Part shown: piece after piece, positions 1 to 6,116 of the stretch
Layout of the letters: every line of letters begins with the position of its first letter
Position numbering within the stretch: the stretch's first letter is position 1
Source: Clostridia bacterium
GTDB taxonomy: Bacteria; Bacillota; Clostridia; Oscillospirales; CAG-272
Reading direction: 5' to 3'
Assembly: GCA_017960705.1 (NCBI GenBank)
Contig: JAGCYR010000254.1
Location: forward strand, 1-6,116
DNA: 6,116 bases
Made by a program: the position numbers and the translations under genes
Notes under the pieces: model-generated
Seen by the model: the letters and a program-made list of their open reading frames with translations, nothing else
Database searches by the model: none
Told to the model about the DNA's origin: nothing

Positions 1-1117
1 CAGTGTCCGCCTCCGCCTGACGGAAGCGTTCCATCTCGCGGATCGCCTGGCTCCGTTCTATGACCAGCGCGGAGCGGGTCGAGGCGTCGGCGTAACCCAT
101 CAGACGGCGGTTCAGCGCTCCCGTACTGTAGTTCAGCGCGAGCAGGAAATAGCGGTGATCCGAGAGGTTGCCTTCGTACTCGGCGAGGTAGCGTTCCTCG
201 GGCAGTTTGAGTTCGGCGAGCAGTTTGTTGCGGTAGGCGTACGCCGATTCGGGATCGGTCGCAAGGATCTCGTCCGCGTAGCCGTCGGCTTTTTTCCATT
301 TGCGTTTGGACAACGCGCGGTTGGATTTGTTCAAAAGTTTCTGGTTGCGCTTGCGGTCGATCGAATCGGAGAGCCGCGCCGTCATACGGCGGTCGGTATC
401 CGCGATCTCGGACTCGGCGCGCCGTCCGGTCTCGGTCTCGGGGACGAGAACGGGGGTCACGGGAGCGGGCGCAGGTTCCTCCGCGGGCGCAGGCGCGGAG
501 GCGGGAACGGGCACGGGAACCGGAACCACCGCGGGAGCCGGCGCCGCTTCGGATACGGGCGCGGGTACCGGCGCGGGGGCGGGTTCGGATGTACGGATCG
601 GTTCCGCCGGGGCGGGCGCCTGTTCGGGAAGATCGGTCTTATGCGCCGCGACCAGCCGTTTGCCCCGCAGGGCCTCCTCGTTGTCGGGCTCGACCTTCAG
701 AATATCGTTTAAGGTAGCGTCGGCGCGCATCCACTGCTTGGCGTTGATGGCGCGGAACGCCGATTTCAACCGTTGTGCGGTAAGGGAAGACTGACCGGGC
801 TTCTTTTCGGACTGCGCCGCCTCTTTCGCCGCGCGGTTCGCCGCCTCCGCGGCGCGATTCGCCTCCTCGCGGCGGGCGTCCTCGCGTTTCTGATCCGCCA
901 TCGAGAGCCGTCCTTTCGCCGCGGGGGCGCCGGGACGGTAATCGTCGGCGGACGGAGCCGAGACGGGCGCAGCCGGCTTCGATTCCGGCACCGTCAGCGG
1001 CGCTTCGCTGCCGAGTCCGAACTTGCTCCCGCAGGAGGGGCATACTCCGCCCGCGAGATTTCCGTCCAGTTTGACGGTCCCGCCGCATTTCGGGCAAGTC
1101 ATCTTCCTGATTTCCAT
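1..1117 (-). CDS. Zinc-ribbon protein with duplicated TPR-like units (partial, C-terminus off the left edge)
   Basis: I do not recognise a named family. The frame is open from the ATG at 1117 to the window edge, giving 372 visible residues. The start is supported by AAGGAG (1125-1130) seven bases upstream and by a promoter further up. Residues 8-29 form a short zinc ribbon with two knuckles, C8-P-K-C11 and C26-P-S-C29, each followed by Gly. Residues 73-106 are a charged, Ala-rich probable helix containing the near-repeat ANRAAEAANRAAKEAA. Residues 120-158 and 265-303 are two TPR-like helical units that align without gaps (W129/W274, AD, IL, P144/P289, A-x-R-x-K). Between them lies a linker rich in Pro, Ala and Val (about 164-228). 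No signal peptide or membrane segment is visible in this part, so a cytoplasmic location is likely for the portion seen. Zinc ribbons plus TPR-like repeats usually suggest protein binding or scaffolding, but that is inference. No enzymatic motif is seen, and the missing C-terminus could change this view. Confidence 0.85.
   Translation of the reverse strand, partial: MEIRKMTCPKCGGTVKLDGNLAGGVCPSCGSKFGLGSEAPLTVPESKPAAPVSAPSADDYRPGAPAAKGRLSMADQKREDARREEANRAAEAANRAAKEAAQSEKKPGQSSLTAQRLKSAFRAINAKQWMRADATLNDILKVEPDNEEALRGKRLVAAHKTDLPEQAPAPAEPIRTSEPAPAPVPAPVSEAAPAPAVVPVPVPVPASAPAPAEEPAPAPVTPVLVPETETGRRAESEIADTDRRMTARLSDSIDRKRNQKLLNKSNRALSKRKWKKADGYADEILATDPESAYAYRNKLLAELKLPEERYLAEYEGNLSDHRYFLLALNYSTGALNRRLMGYADASTRSALVIERSQAIREMERFRQAEADT
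443..628 (-). repeat. Low-complexity Pro/Ala/Val-coding tract
   Basis: Short GC-rich units of the GGGAAC/GGGCAC/GGGCGC type recur here and encode alternating Pro-Ala and Pro-Val dipeptides (residues about 164-225 of the zinc-ribbon protein). The tract stays in frame and joins two similar folded units, so it reads as a flexible or extended linker. Tracts like this can change length by slippage. Confidence 0.75.
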
Positions 1118-1187
1118 TTCGGCTCTCCTTGTGGTTCGATTTCGAAAAAGTCTGTTTCAAAGAGACTGCGACAGTTTTACATATAAT

Positions 1188-1215
1188 ATTATATCATATA
1201 TTTGCGCAAAGTCAA
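1188..1215 (-). promoter_or_regulatory. Sigma-A type promoter for the zinc-ribbon gene
   Basis: On the minus strand, TTGACT (1210-1215) is followed after 16 bases by a perfect TATAAT (1188-1193). Transcription would start near 1181, giving a leader of about 64 nt before the ATG at 1117. The surroundings are much more AT-rich than the flanking genes, as expected of a real promoter. The spacer contains the 10-bp palindrome TTTGCGCAAA (1201-1210), overlapping the edge of the -35 box by one base, which could be an operator half or chance. Confidence 0.8.
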
Positions 1216-1269
1216 GGTCGAAATCCGGGTTTTCTCCCTAATTTCGTTCGCCCCGGAACGGGGGTCGCG

Positions 1270-1310
1270 AAAAAAGAAAATCGGGAAATATCATAGTCGA
1301 TATTCCCCGA
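1270..1310 (-). terminator. Intrinsic terminator after the transglutaminase-like gene
   Basis: Read on the minus strand, TCGGGGAATATC and GATATTTCCCGA form a 12-bp stem with one G-U pair and a six-base loop (1281-1310). A U-rich tract, TTTTCTTTTTT (1270-1280), follows directly. It lies 33 bases past the TGA stop. On the plus strand no T run follows the stem, so it acts for the minus strand only and separates the two neighbouring transcripts. Confidence 0.88.
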
Positions 1311-1342
1311 TAAAAGTTGAATTTTGACGATCCCCCCTGCGG

Positions 1343-3070
1343 TCAGTCGTCCCCGAACAGAGCCCCGTTGAACGCCGCGTTCACCGCGTTGACGCGCGAA
1401 GCGAAGTCGGCGGAAATGCCGTCCAGTTCCGCAATCCGGGCGCTCGCCTCGGCGTAGCCGGTATTCGCGTAGGGAAGCAGGAGGATGGCGGCGCGGATCA
1501 GGCGGTACTGCTCGCGCAGGGTCTTGTCTTCAAGCGTCGTTTCGTTGCGGTCCATCCGGAACTGCGCCGTGTAGGTCGCGTTCGCGCTTGCCGAACGGAC
1601 GGTTTTATCCCACTGCACGAAGGTATAGTCGAACAGGTTGGAGGGCAGCTCGAGCGAGCCGTCATAACGCGGCGTCTCGCCCGGGAGGCAGACGGTTTCA
1701 TAGGTAGAGCCTGCGACGTTCCAGGTAATGACGTAGCCGCCCGCTGTGTAGACCTCTTCGGTGACGTTGCCGCTGTTGGGGTCCGCCATCAGAGCAAGGG
1801 TGAAGGTGACGGCGCTCCCGTCGGTGCTCGCTCTCATTCCGAAAATGAGTTTCGAGTGACCGTTGTATGTGCAGATTACGGTCGGTTCTGCTTGCGTGAC
1901 GGGATCATAGGAGTAGACTTTTTTGCTGCCGTTCCAATAGAGTTTGCCGTTCAGATACCAAAGCCCGGCATAAGTCCCGTTCCAGGTCCCACCGCCTATC
2001 CCGAACACACCGCTGTCGCGCCAGGACAGCCCGAGGTCGCGGAGAACGCTGAAGGTCTCGGTTTCGGGGTCGTAGGTAACGAGCTTGCCGTCGCTGATCG
2101 CGTAGATCCCGTCGGTCGTGTAGACGAAAGGGGTGGTCACGTCGGCGAACGTCGCGTCGTATTTGCCGTTGGTCGCCCGGACGGGGGAGACCCAGCCGGT
2201 CTCGCTGTGGTGGCTGCGGTCCTCGCTGACCCCGACGTCGAAATAAGAGTCGGACGCAAGGAAGAATTCGTGCGAGACCTGCCCGTAAAAGCCCTTGTCG
2301 TCGCGGTCGTCCCAGGTCACGTCCATGTGATACCAGGCGTTGCCGATCTTGACGATATTCCACTCGTGGTTCAATCCATCGCAGGAAACGCACTCGCACT
2401 CGACGCCGAGCTTTTTGAGCAGGTCCCGGGTGAGCAGGGAATACGCCTGACAGACGCCGATCTTCTCTTTCAGCATATTGTAGGCGTCGTAGACGGCTTG
2501 TGCCTTTACATTTTCGTCTTTGCTATATACTCTGTGATCGTAATCGTAATGGAGCGCGACGTAGTCGTGGATGAAGGCGACCTTTTCCCAGTCGGACGTT
2601 TTGGGATCGACTTTCGCTAAGATCTCGTTCGTCAGCGCGTGGAACTCGGCGAGCATCGCGGGGACTTCGGCAGCGTCGTAGGCGTAGACCGGGCTGATGG
2701 TCTGGACGACGTTCGATCCCTCGATGCAGGAGTAGTAATAGCGCCCGTTGAGGAAGAAGAGCTCCGCCTCGGAGTAAAAGAGCATCGAGAAGAGCTCGCC
2801 CAGCCGCTCTACGTCGAGGTGAAGGTCGGTCACGCTGATCTCAGTCTTGCATTCGAGGACCTTCTGGAGCAGATAGAGGTACTCGGCGCTCTCGGTGATC
2901 AGCCCGCTATCGGGCGAGCCCGAGAGCAGAGCGGGGACCGACGCTTCTTCGGTTTCCGCGGCGGCGGGAGCGGTCCCCGTGCCGAAGGGAGTGATCAGCG
3001 GGATCAGCAGGAGGACGGCGATCAGCAGCGCCGCGATCCGTTTGCCGACCGACCAGGATACGGTTTTCAT
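1343..3070 (-). CDS. Secreted transglutaminase-like (papain-fold) protein with InlB-like module
   Basis: This is a 575-residue exported protein. Residues 1-38 form a signal peptide: a Lys/Arg start, a hydrophobic core at 13-28 and an Ala-rich end (APAAA) before the acidic mature start. Residues about 60-155 match the helical region often found ahead of this domain in clostridial proteins. Residues 160-275 are the transglutaminase-like core, with the expected triad Cys207 (GVCQAY), His235 (NHEWN) and Asp250 (YHMDVTWDD). Residues about 315-425 hold repeated GxLxxYDPxT-like strands (LVTYDPETETF, VYSYDPVTQAE) that look like propeller blades. Residues about 446-505 resemble an InlB-type beta repeat (YVITWNVAG, GETPRYDG, YTFVQWD, ATYTAQF), and the tail is helical. 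No LPXTG, lipobox or C-terminal membrane anchor is seen, so it is probably released or held non-covalently, unless the signal peptide stays uncleaved. In bacteria this fold more often acts as a protease or peptide-modifying enzyme than as a cross-linker, so the substrate is unknown. The ATG at 3070 has AAAGGAG (3077-3083) six bases upstream, and the stop is TGA. Confidence 0.9.
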   Translation of the reverse strand: MKTVSWSVGKRIAALLIAVLLLIPLITPFGTGTAPAAAETEEASVPALLSGSPDSGLITESAEYLYLLQKVLECKTEISVTDLHLDVERLGELFSMLFYSEAELFFLNGRYYYSCIEGSNVVQTISPVYAYDAAEVPAMLAEFHALTNEILAKVDPKTSDWEKVAFIHDYVALHYDYDHRVYSKDENVKAQAVYDAYNMLKEKIGVCQAYSLLTRDLLKKLGVECECVSCDGLNHEWNIVKIGNAWYHMDVTWDDRDDKGFYGQVSHEFFLASDSYFDVGVSEDRSHHSETGWVSPVRATNGKYDATFADVTTPFVYTTDGIYAISDGKLVTYDPETETFSVLRDLGLSWRDSGVFGIGGGTWNGTYAGLWYLNGKLYWNGSKKVYSYDPVTQAEPTVICTYNGHSKLIFGMRASTDGSAVTFTLALMADPNSGNVTEEVYTAGGYVITWNVAGSTYETVCLPGETPRYDGSLELPSNLFDYTFVQWDKTVRSASANATYTAQFRMDRNETTLEDKTLREQYRLIRAAILLLPYANTGYAEASARIAELDGISADFASRVNAVNAAFNGALFGDD

Positions 3071-3108
3071 ATGGAACTCCTTTCAAAAAAGGGAGGATTC
3101 TTTTACCC

Positions 3109-3137
3109 ATTATATCACTCGCGCGTGTATTTGTCAA
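3109..3137 (-). promoter_or_regulatory. Perfect-consensus sigma-A promoter for the transglutaminase-like gene
   Basis: The minus strand carries TTGACA (3132-3137), a 17-bp spacer and TATAAT (3109-3114), which match the housekeeping consensus exactly in sequence and spacing. Transcription should start near 3102, with a leader of about 32 nt that contains the AAAGGAG site. Such a match predicts high activity unless a repressor acts. The spacer contains an alternating GC run (3118-3123) but no clear operator. Confidence 0.87.
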
Positions 3138-3170
3138 TCGAGACCGTTGAGAAACGGGCGGCGGCGGCAA

Positions 3171-3208
3171 ACGGGAAAAGTAAACGGCTCCCGCGTTCGC
3201 GGGAGCCG
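3171..3208 (-). terminator. Intrinsic terminator after parC
   Basis: CGGCTCCCGCG and CGCGGGAGCCG (3185-3208) are perfect inverted repeats separated by two bases, giving a very stable stem of ten or eleven pairs that starts eight bases after the parC stop. On the minus strand it is followed by TTTACTTTTCCCG, a broken U tract. The hairpin is clear, and the imperfect U tract means some read-through is possible. It lies 34 bases upstream of the next gene's -35 box. Confidence 0.8.
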
Positions 3209-3216
3209 AAAGAAGA

Positions 3217-5334
3217 TCATTTCCGCTTGGCGATCTCGGTCACGGTCACGCCCTCGGGGAGCTTGATCCCGCGAACGCCGTAGGTGCGGCGGCCGGTGAC
3301 GGGGATCGGGTCCTTGCGCGGCTTCTTCTTGCCGTCCGAGAGCAGCAGATCGACGGTCGACGCGCCGGAGAGCAGACCCGCGTAGATCAGCTTGTCGCCC
3401 TCGCGGAGGAGCGCCGATTCGTACTTTTTGCGGTTGATCTTGTATTCCGCGAACGCGGAGCATTTCAGCATCCCGCGCTCGGAGGCGGTCAGAACGATCT
3501 CCTCGTCCGCGAGCGTGGAGGGCAGGACGCAGAGCAGGTAGTCGTCCGAGAAATCGCGGATCAGCTTCTCGGGGATGACGCCCTTGTCCTTCGCCGAGCG
3601 GCACTCGGGGATATCCCCGGCGCAGAGCTGGTACACGCCCGCCCGGTTGCCGAAGAAATAGAGCGTCACGTCGGTCCGCGTTTTGTCGAACAGTTCCGCG
3701 GGGGTGGTTGCTGATTTCTGCATATTTTCAAAGATCTTCTCGCTTACGCGGTGGAGGTTCCCGGTCTCGTCGATATAGGCGACGGTGTCCTCCGCCTGCC
3801 GGAAGTCGTCGAGCTTGACCGTCTCCTCCTCGATCTCGCCCGCGAGCTCGGTACGGCGCTCGGAGTGCAGCGCCCGCTTGACCTCCTTCAGGGAGTCGAT
3901 GATCGCGCGGTCCATCTCGGCGGGATCTCCCAGCAGCCGCTCGTAGTTCGCGACGTTCTCCCTGACCTTCGCCAGTTCGTTTTCGAGCGTCTCGATCTCC
4001 AGCCCGGTCAGCCGGCGCAGCTTCATTTCAAGGATGGCTTCCGCCTGCCGGTCGGTCAGGTTGAACTCGGCGCAGAGCTGTTCCTTCGCGGCGGCGGGCG
4101 TCTTGGAACCCCGGATCACCGCGATCACGCGGTCGATGTTGAGCGCCGCGACGGTCAGCCCGCCGAGGATCTCCTCGCGGTCGCGGGCGACCCGCAGATC
4201 GAAGTTGATCCGACGGCGTTCGATCTTGCGCCGGAACGCGACGTAGTAGTTGACCGCGTCGAGCAGCGGGAGCTGCATCGGGCGACCCTCCGCGATCGCG
4301 ATCATATTGACGGCGAAGGTCTTCTGCAGATCGGTGTAGCGGTAGAGATAGGTCAGCAGTTTGTCGGCGTCGTAGCCCCGCTTGACCTCGATGACCGCGC
4401 GGATCCCGGTGCGGTCGGATTCGTCGCGGACGTCCGAGATCTGCTGGATGATCTCGCGTTTTGCCTGCGCGTGCTCCAAAACTTTGGCGAGCAGTTCCGC
4501 CTTGTTCGACTGGAAGGGGAACTCGGTGATGACGATATTGGTCTTGCCGTCCGGGAGCTTCTCGGTCACGGCGCGGGCGCGGACGTAGAGTTTGCCCTCT
4601 CCCGTCGCGTAGATGGCGGGCAGATCCTGCGGATTGACGATGATCCCGCCGGTCGGGAAATCGGGACCCTTGATATGCTTCATCAGCCCTTCGAGGGTGA
4701 GCTTGGGGCTTCTTACCGCGGCGATCACGCCGTCGATCACCTCGTCGGGGTTGTGGGGCGGGATGTTGGTCGCAAGCCCGACCGCGATACCCGCCGAGCC
4801 GTTGATCAGCAGGTTGGGGAAGAGCGCGGGCAGAACGTCGGGTTCGCGCCTCGTGTCGTCGAAGTTGAGAGACGACGGCACGGTCTCTTTCGCAAGGTCG
4901 CGCATCATTAAGAGGGCGGCGGGCGCCATTCTCGCCTCGGTATACCGGAAGGCGGCGGCGGTGTCCCCGTCCATCGAACCGAAGTTGCCGTTCCCTTCGA
5001 CCAGCGGCACGCGCATATTGAAGTCCTGCGCCAGCCGGACCATCGTGTCGTAGATCGAGCTGTCGCCGTGGGGATGGTATTTCGCCATGGTCTCCCCGAC
5101 GATGTTCGCCGATTTACGGAAGGGCTTATCGGGCGTCAGCCCGGCTTCGTTCATCGCGAAGAGGACCCGGCGCTGTACCGGTTTCAGACCGTCCTCCACC
5201 CGCGGGACTGCGCGTTCGAGGATGACGTGCTCGGAATAGGGCATCATGGAGGCGTGCATCACGTCCTCCATATTGCGTTCGAGGATGACGGTATTGTCGA
5301 CCGTTTCCTTCGGAGTCTTCGACTGTCGGCTCAC
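3217..5334 (-). CDS. parC: DNA topoisomerase IV subunit A (ParC)
   Basis: This is the DNA breakage-reunion subunit of a type IIA topoisomerase, which pairs with ParE as an A2B2 complex to decatenate and relax chromosomal DNA in the cytoplasm. The N-terminal core (about 30-500) holds RAVPRVEDGLKPVQRR (41-56), KYHPHGDSSIYDTMVR (85-100), the active-site Arg130-Tyr131 in RYTEAR, and GSAGIAVGLATNIPPHN (179-195) with the intercalating Ile183. A coiled-coil-like helical segment (about 430-500) precedes a short C-terminal domain (about 505-705) with propeller-like strands. At 705 residues it is shorter than typical GyrA, and no GyrA box (QRRGGKG) is present. Only a weak GRRTYGVRGIKL (681-692) resembles that motif type. 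This favours ParC over GyrA. The quinolone-region residues Ser92 and Asp96 (GyrA Ser83 and Asp87 in E. coli) are the susceptible type. The start is GTG at 5334, three bases after the parE stop, and the gene ends with TGA. It is co-transcribed with parE. Confidence 0.92.
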   Translation of the reverse strand: MSRQSKTPKETVDNTVILERNMEDVMHASMMPYSEHVILERAVPRVEDGLKPVQRRVLFAMNEAGLTPDKPFRKSANIVGETMAKYHPHGDSSIYDTMVRLAQDFNMRVPLVEGNGNFGSMDGDTAAAFRYTEARMAPAALLMMRDLAKETVPSSLNFDDTRREPDVLPALFPNLLINGSAGIAVGLATNIPPHNPDEVIDGVIAAVRSPKLTLEGLMKHIKGPDFPTGGIIVNPQDLPAIYATGEGKLYVRARAVTEKLPDGKTNIVITEFPFQSNKAELLAKVLEHAQAKREIIQQISDVRDESDRTGIRAVIEVKRGYDADKLLTYLYRYTDLQKTFAVNMIAIAEGRPMQLPLLDAVNYYVAFRRKIERRRINFDLRVARDREEILGGLTVAALNIDRVIAVIRGSKTPAAAKEQLCAEFNLTDRQAEAILEMKLRRLTGLEIETLENELAKVRENVANYERLLGDPAEMDRAIIDSLKEVKRALHSERRTELAGEIEEETVKLDDFRQAEDTVAYIDETGNLHRVSEKIFENMQKSATTPAELFDKTRTDVTLYFFGNRAGVYQLCAGDIPECRSAKDKGVIPEKLIRDFSDDYLLCVLPSTLADEEIVLTASERGMLKCSAFAEYKINRKKYESALLREGDKLIYAGLLSGASTVDLLLSDGKKKPRKDPIPVTGRRTYGVRGIKLPEGVTVTEIAKRK

Positions 5335-5337
5335 CTC

Positions 5338-6116
5338 TTACACCCTCACTTTCTTCGCGAACGCGTCCACTTTGTTGAAGTCGGCGTGCGCGAAAATGTA
5401 GTCCTGGCGCCTTGCGGCGTCGTCGCCCATCAGGATCGTCACCATATTCTCGGCTTCGGCGGCGTCCTCGATCCCGACGCGGATCAGCGTGCGGTGGGCG
5501 GGGTTCATCGTGGTCTCCCAGAGCAGTTCGGGGTTCATCTCGCCGAGCCCTTTGTAGCGCGAAATGGTATAGGCGGAGCTCTTTTCAAACTGCGCCGTGA
5601 TCTTCTCGCATTCGGCGTCGTCGTAGGCGAACCACACCTTGCCGTCGGATTTGCGCTCGACGCGGTAGAGGGGCGGCATCCCGATATAGACGTGTCCCTC
5701 GAGGATCAGTTCCTTCATATAGCGGTAGAAGAAGGTCAGGAGCAGCGCCCGGATGTGCGCGCCGTCCTGGTCCGCGTCGGCGAGGATGATCACCTTGTCG
5801 TAGCGGAGATTGGCGATATTGAAGTCGCGCCCGACCCCCGTCCCGAGGGCGGTGATGATCGAACGGATCTCCTCGTTCGCGAGCAGGGCTTCGAGGCGGC
5901 GCTTTTCGCTGTTGACGGGTTTCCCGCGCAGCGGCAGGATCGCCTGAAAATTCCGGTCGCGCCCCTGCTTTGCCGAGCCGCCCGCCGAATCTCCCTAGAC
6001 GATGAACATTTCGTTTTTCGAGAAGTCGCGCCCGATGCTCGCGGCGAATTTGCCGACCAGCGCCGTGACCTCGAGACTGTTCTTCTGACGGGCGAGGTCG
6101 TTTGCCTTCTTGGTCG
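5338..6116 (-). CDS. parE: DNA topoisomerase IV subunit B (ParE), C-terminal part, interrupted by an in-frame amber codon
   Basis: This is the ATPase/TOPRIM subunit partnering ParC. Only the last 258 codons before the TAA are in the window, and the ATPase domain lies beyond the right edge. The visible part begins with the end of the transducer region (about codons 1-36) and enters the TOPRIM domain. Landmarks are FIV-(amber 40)-GDSAGGSAKQG, LPLRGKPVN, the metal-binding LADADQDGAH with Asp113 and Asp115, and YKGLGEMN (187-194). The family C-terminus follows (MNPAHRTL, then an MGD motif). Codon 40 should be the catalytic Glu (GyrB Glu424 in E. coli) but is TAG. Conservation is intact on both sides, so this is not an old decayed pseudogene. 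It may be a sequencing or assembly error, a recent mutation or a readthrough site. As written, translation would end just before the active site. A restart at the GTG at 5793 would lack the first TOPRIM motif. The B-before-A order and the neighbouring ParC-type partner support parE over gyrB. Confidence 0.88.
5343..5347 (-). promoter_or_regulatory. Ribosome binding site of parC inside the end of parE
   Basis: GAGGG on the minus strand lies eight bases before the GTG at 5334 and within the last codons of parE. This supports the GTG start over the first in-frame ATG, 21 codons further in. Because the site overlaps the parE end, parC translation is probably coupled to ribosomes finishing parE. 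Confidence 0.6.
5995..5997 (-). other. In-frame TAG replacing the invariant TOPRIM glutamate of parE
   Basis: Read on the minus strand, the codons are GTC, TAG, GGA, GAT, TCG, giving V-stop-G-D-S where the family has V-E-G-D-S. A single change (GAG to TAG, plus-strand C to A at 5997) would explain it. No other stop interrupts the visible frame. The three complete stop codons seen in the window are TGA, TGA and TAA, so TAG is not seen here as a normal gene end, although three is too few to mean much. Confidence 0.95.

Noticed and set aside
443..628. Repeated GC-rich hexamers considered as a CRISPR-like or non-coding repeat array
   Set aside because: The units are short, irregular and keep the reading frame, encoding Pro-Ala and Pro-Val. 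There are no spacers of regular length.
155..794. Two overlapping plus-strand frames rich in Gly, Arg and Ala
   Set aside because: They lie opposite the Pro/Ala-coding tract of the zinc-ribbon gene. Their composition follows directly from the GC-rich repeats, and no good ribosome binding site was seen.
639..1160. Minus-strand frame of 173 codons overlapping the start of the zinc-ribbon gene
   Set aside because: It is out of frame with the gene that has the zinc ribbon, ribosome binding site and continuous opening to the window edge. Its product is Arg/Gly-rich with no motif.
1251..1264. Small CCCCG-GAA-CGGGG hairpin between the terminator and the next promoter
   Set aside because: The stem is only five pairs and no U tract follows on either strand, so it is not a supported terminator or regulatory RNA.
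1856..2620. Plus-strand frame of 254 codons antisense to the transglutaminase-like gene
   Set aside because: It covers the catalytic domain on the other strand, has no recognisable domain or start signal, and is explained by codon bias.
3751..4911. Long plus-strand open frame of 386 codons antisense to parC
   Set aside because: It mirrors the parC codon pattern, is rich in Asp, Arg, Val and Leu with no recognisable motif, and overlaps a clearly conserved gene. Such antisense frames are common in GC-rich DNA.
5338..5793. A separate small gene starting at GTG 5793
   Set aside because: The ParE-type frame continues upstream with full conservation past this codon and past the amber to the window edge. 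The GTG is simply a Val inside the TOPRIM domain.
3217..6116. Naming the pair gyrB-gyrA
   Set aside because: The A subunit lacks a GyrA box and is short, and no recF, dnaN or dnaA is nearby. The whole genome would be needed to exclude a sole-enzyme role.

Overview
The window reads as a piece of chromosome from a GC-rich Firmicute, most likely a Clostridia-class anaerobe of the kind often recovered from gut metagenomes. The evidence is a parE-parC pair in Gram-positive order, textbook sigma-A promoters, strong AGGAG-type ribosome binding sites, and a secreted clostridial-style transglutaminase-like protein. The species cannot be named from the sequence. All four recognisable genes lie on the minus strand, so they are transcribed from right to left. 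No RNA gene, CRISPR array, insertion sequence or phage gene was seen, and no gene-free stretch exceeds 300 bases.

Right part (3217-6116): the 3' part of parE (topoisomerase IV subunit B, running off the right edge) is followed three bases after its stop by a complete, GTG-started parC (subunit A, 705 aa). Together they would form the ATP-driven type IIA enzyme that unlinks daughter chromosomes. A GC-rich hairpin ends the unit at about 3171-3208. The main anomaly is an in-frame amber TAG at 5995-5997. It sits exactly where the invariant catalytic glutamate of the TOPRIM EGDSAGG motif should be, with perfectly conserved coding sequence on both sides.

Middle (1343-3137): a monocistronic gene has its own perfect-consensus promoter (TTGACA, 17 bp, TATAAT) and a good intrinsic terminator. 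It encodes a 575-aa exported protein with a signal peptide, a transglutaminase-like cysteine domain with Cys207/His235/Asp250, a repeat region resembling propeller blades, and an InlB-like beta module.

Left part (1-1215): another gene with its own near-consensus promoter runs off the left edge. Its 372 visible residues start with a four-cysteine zinc ribbon, followed by a charged Ala-rich helix and two related TPR-like units separated by a Pro/Ala/Val-rich linker. Its function is unknown.

I see no new multi-gene system. The observations most worth checking are the amber codon in parE and the unusual architecture of the zinc-ribbon protein.
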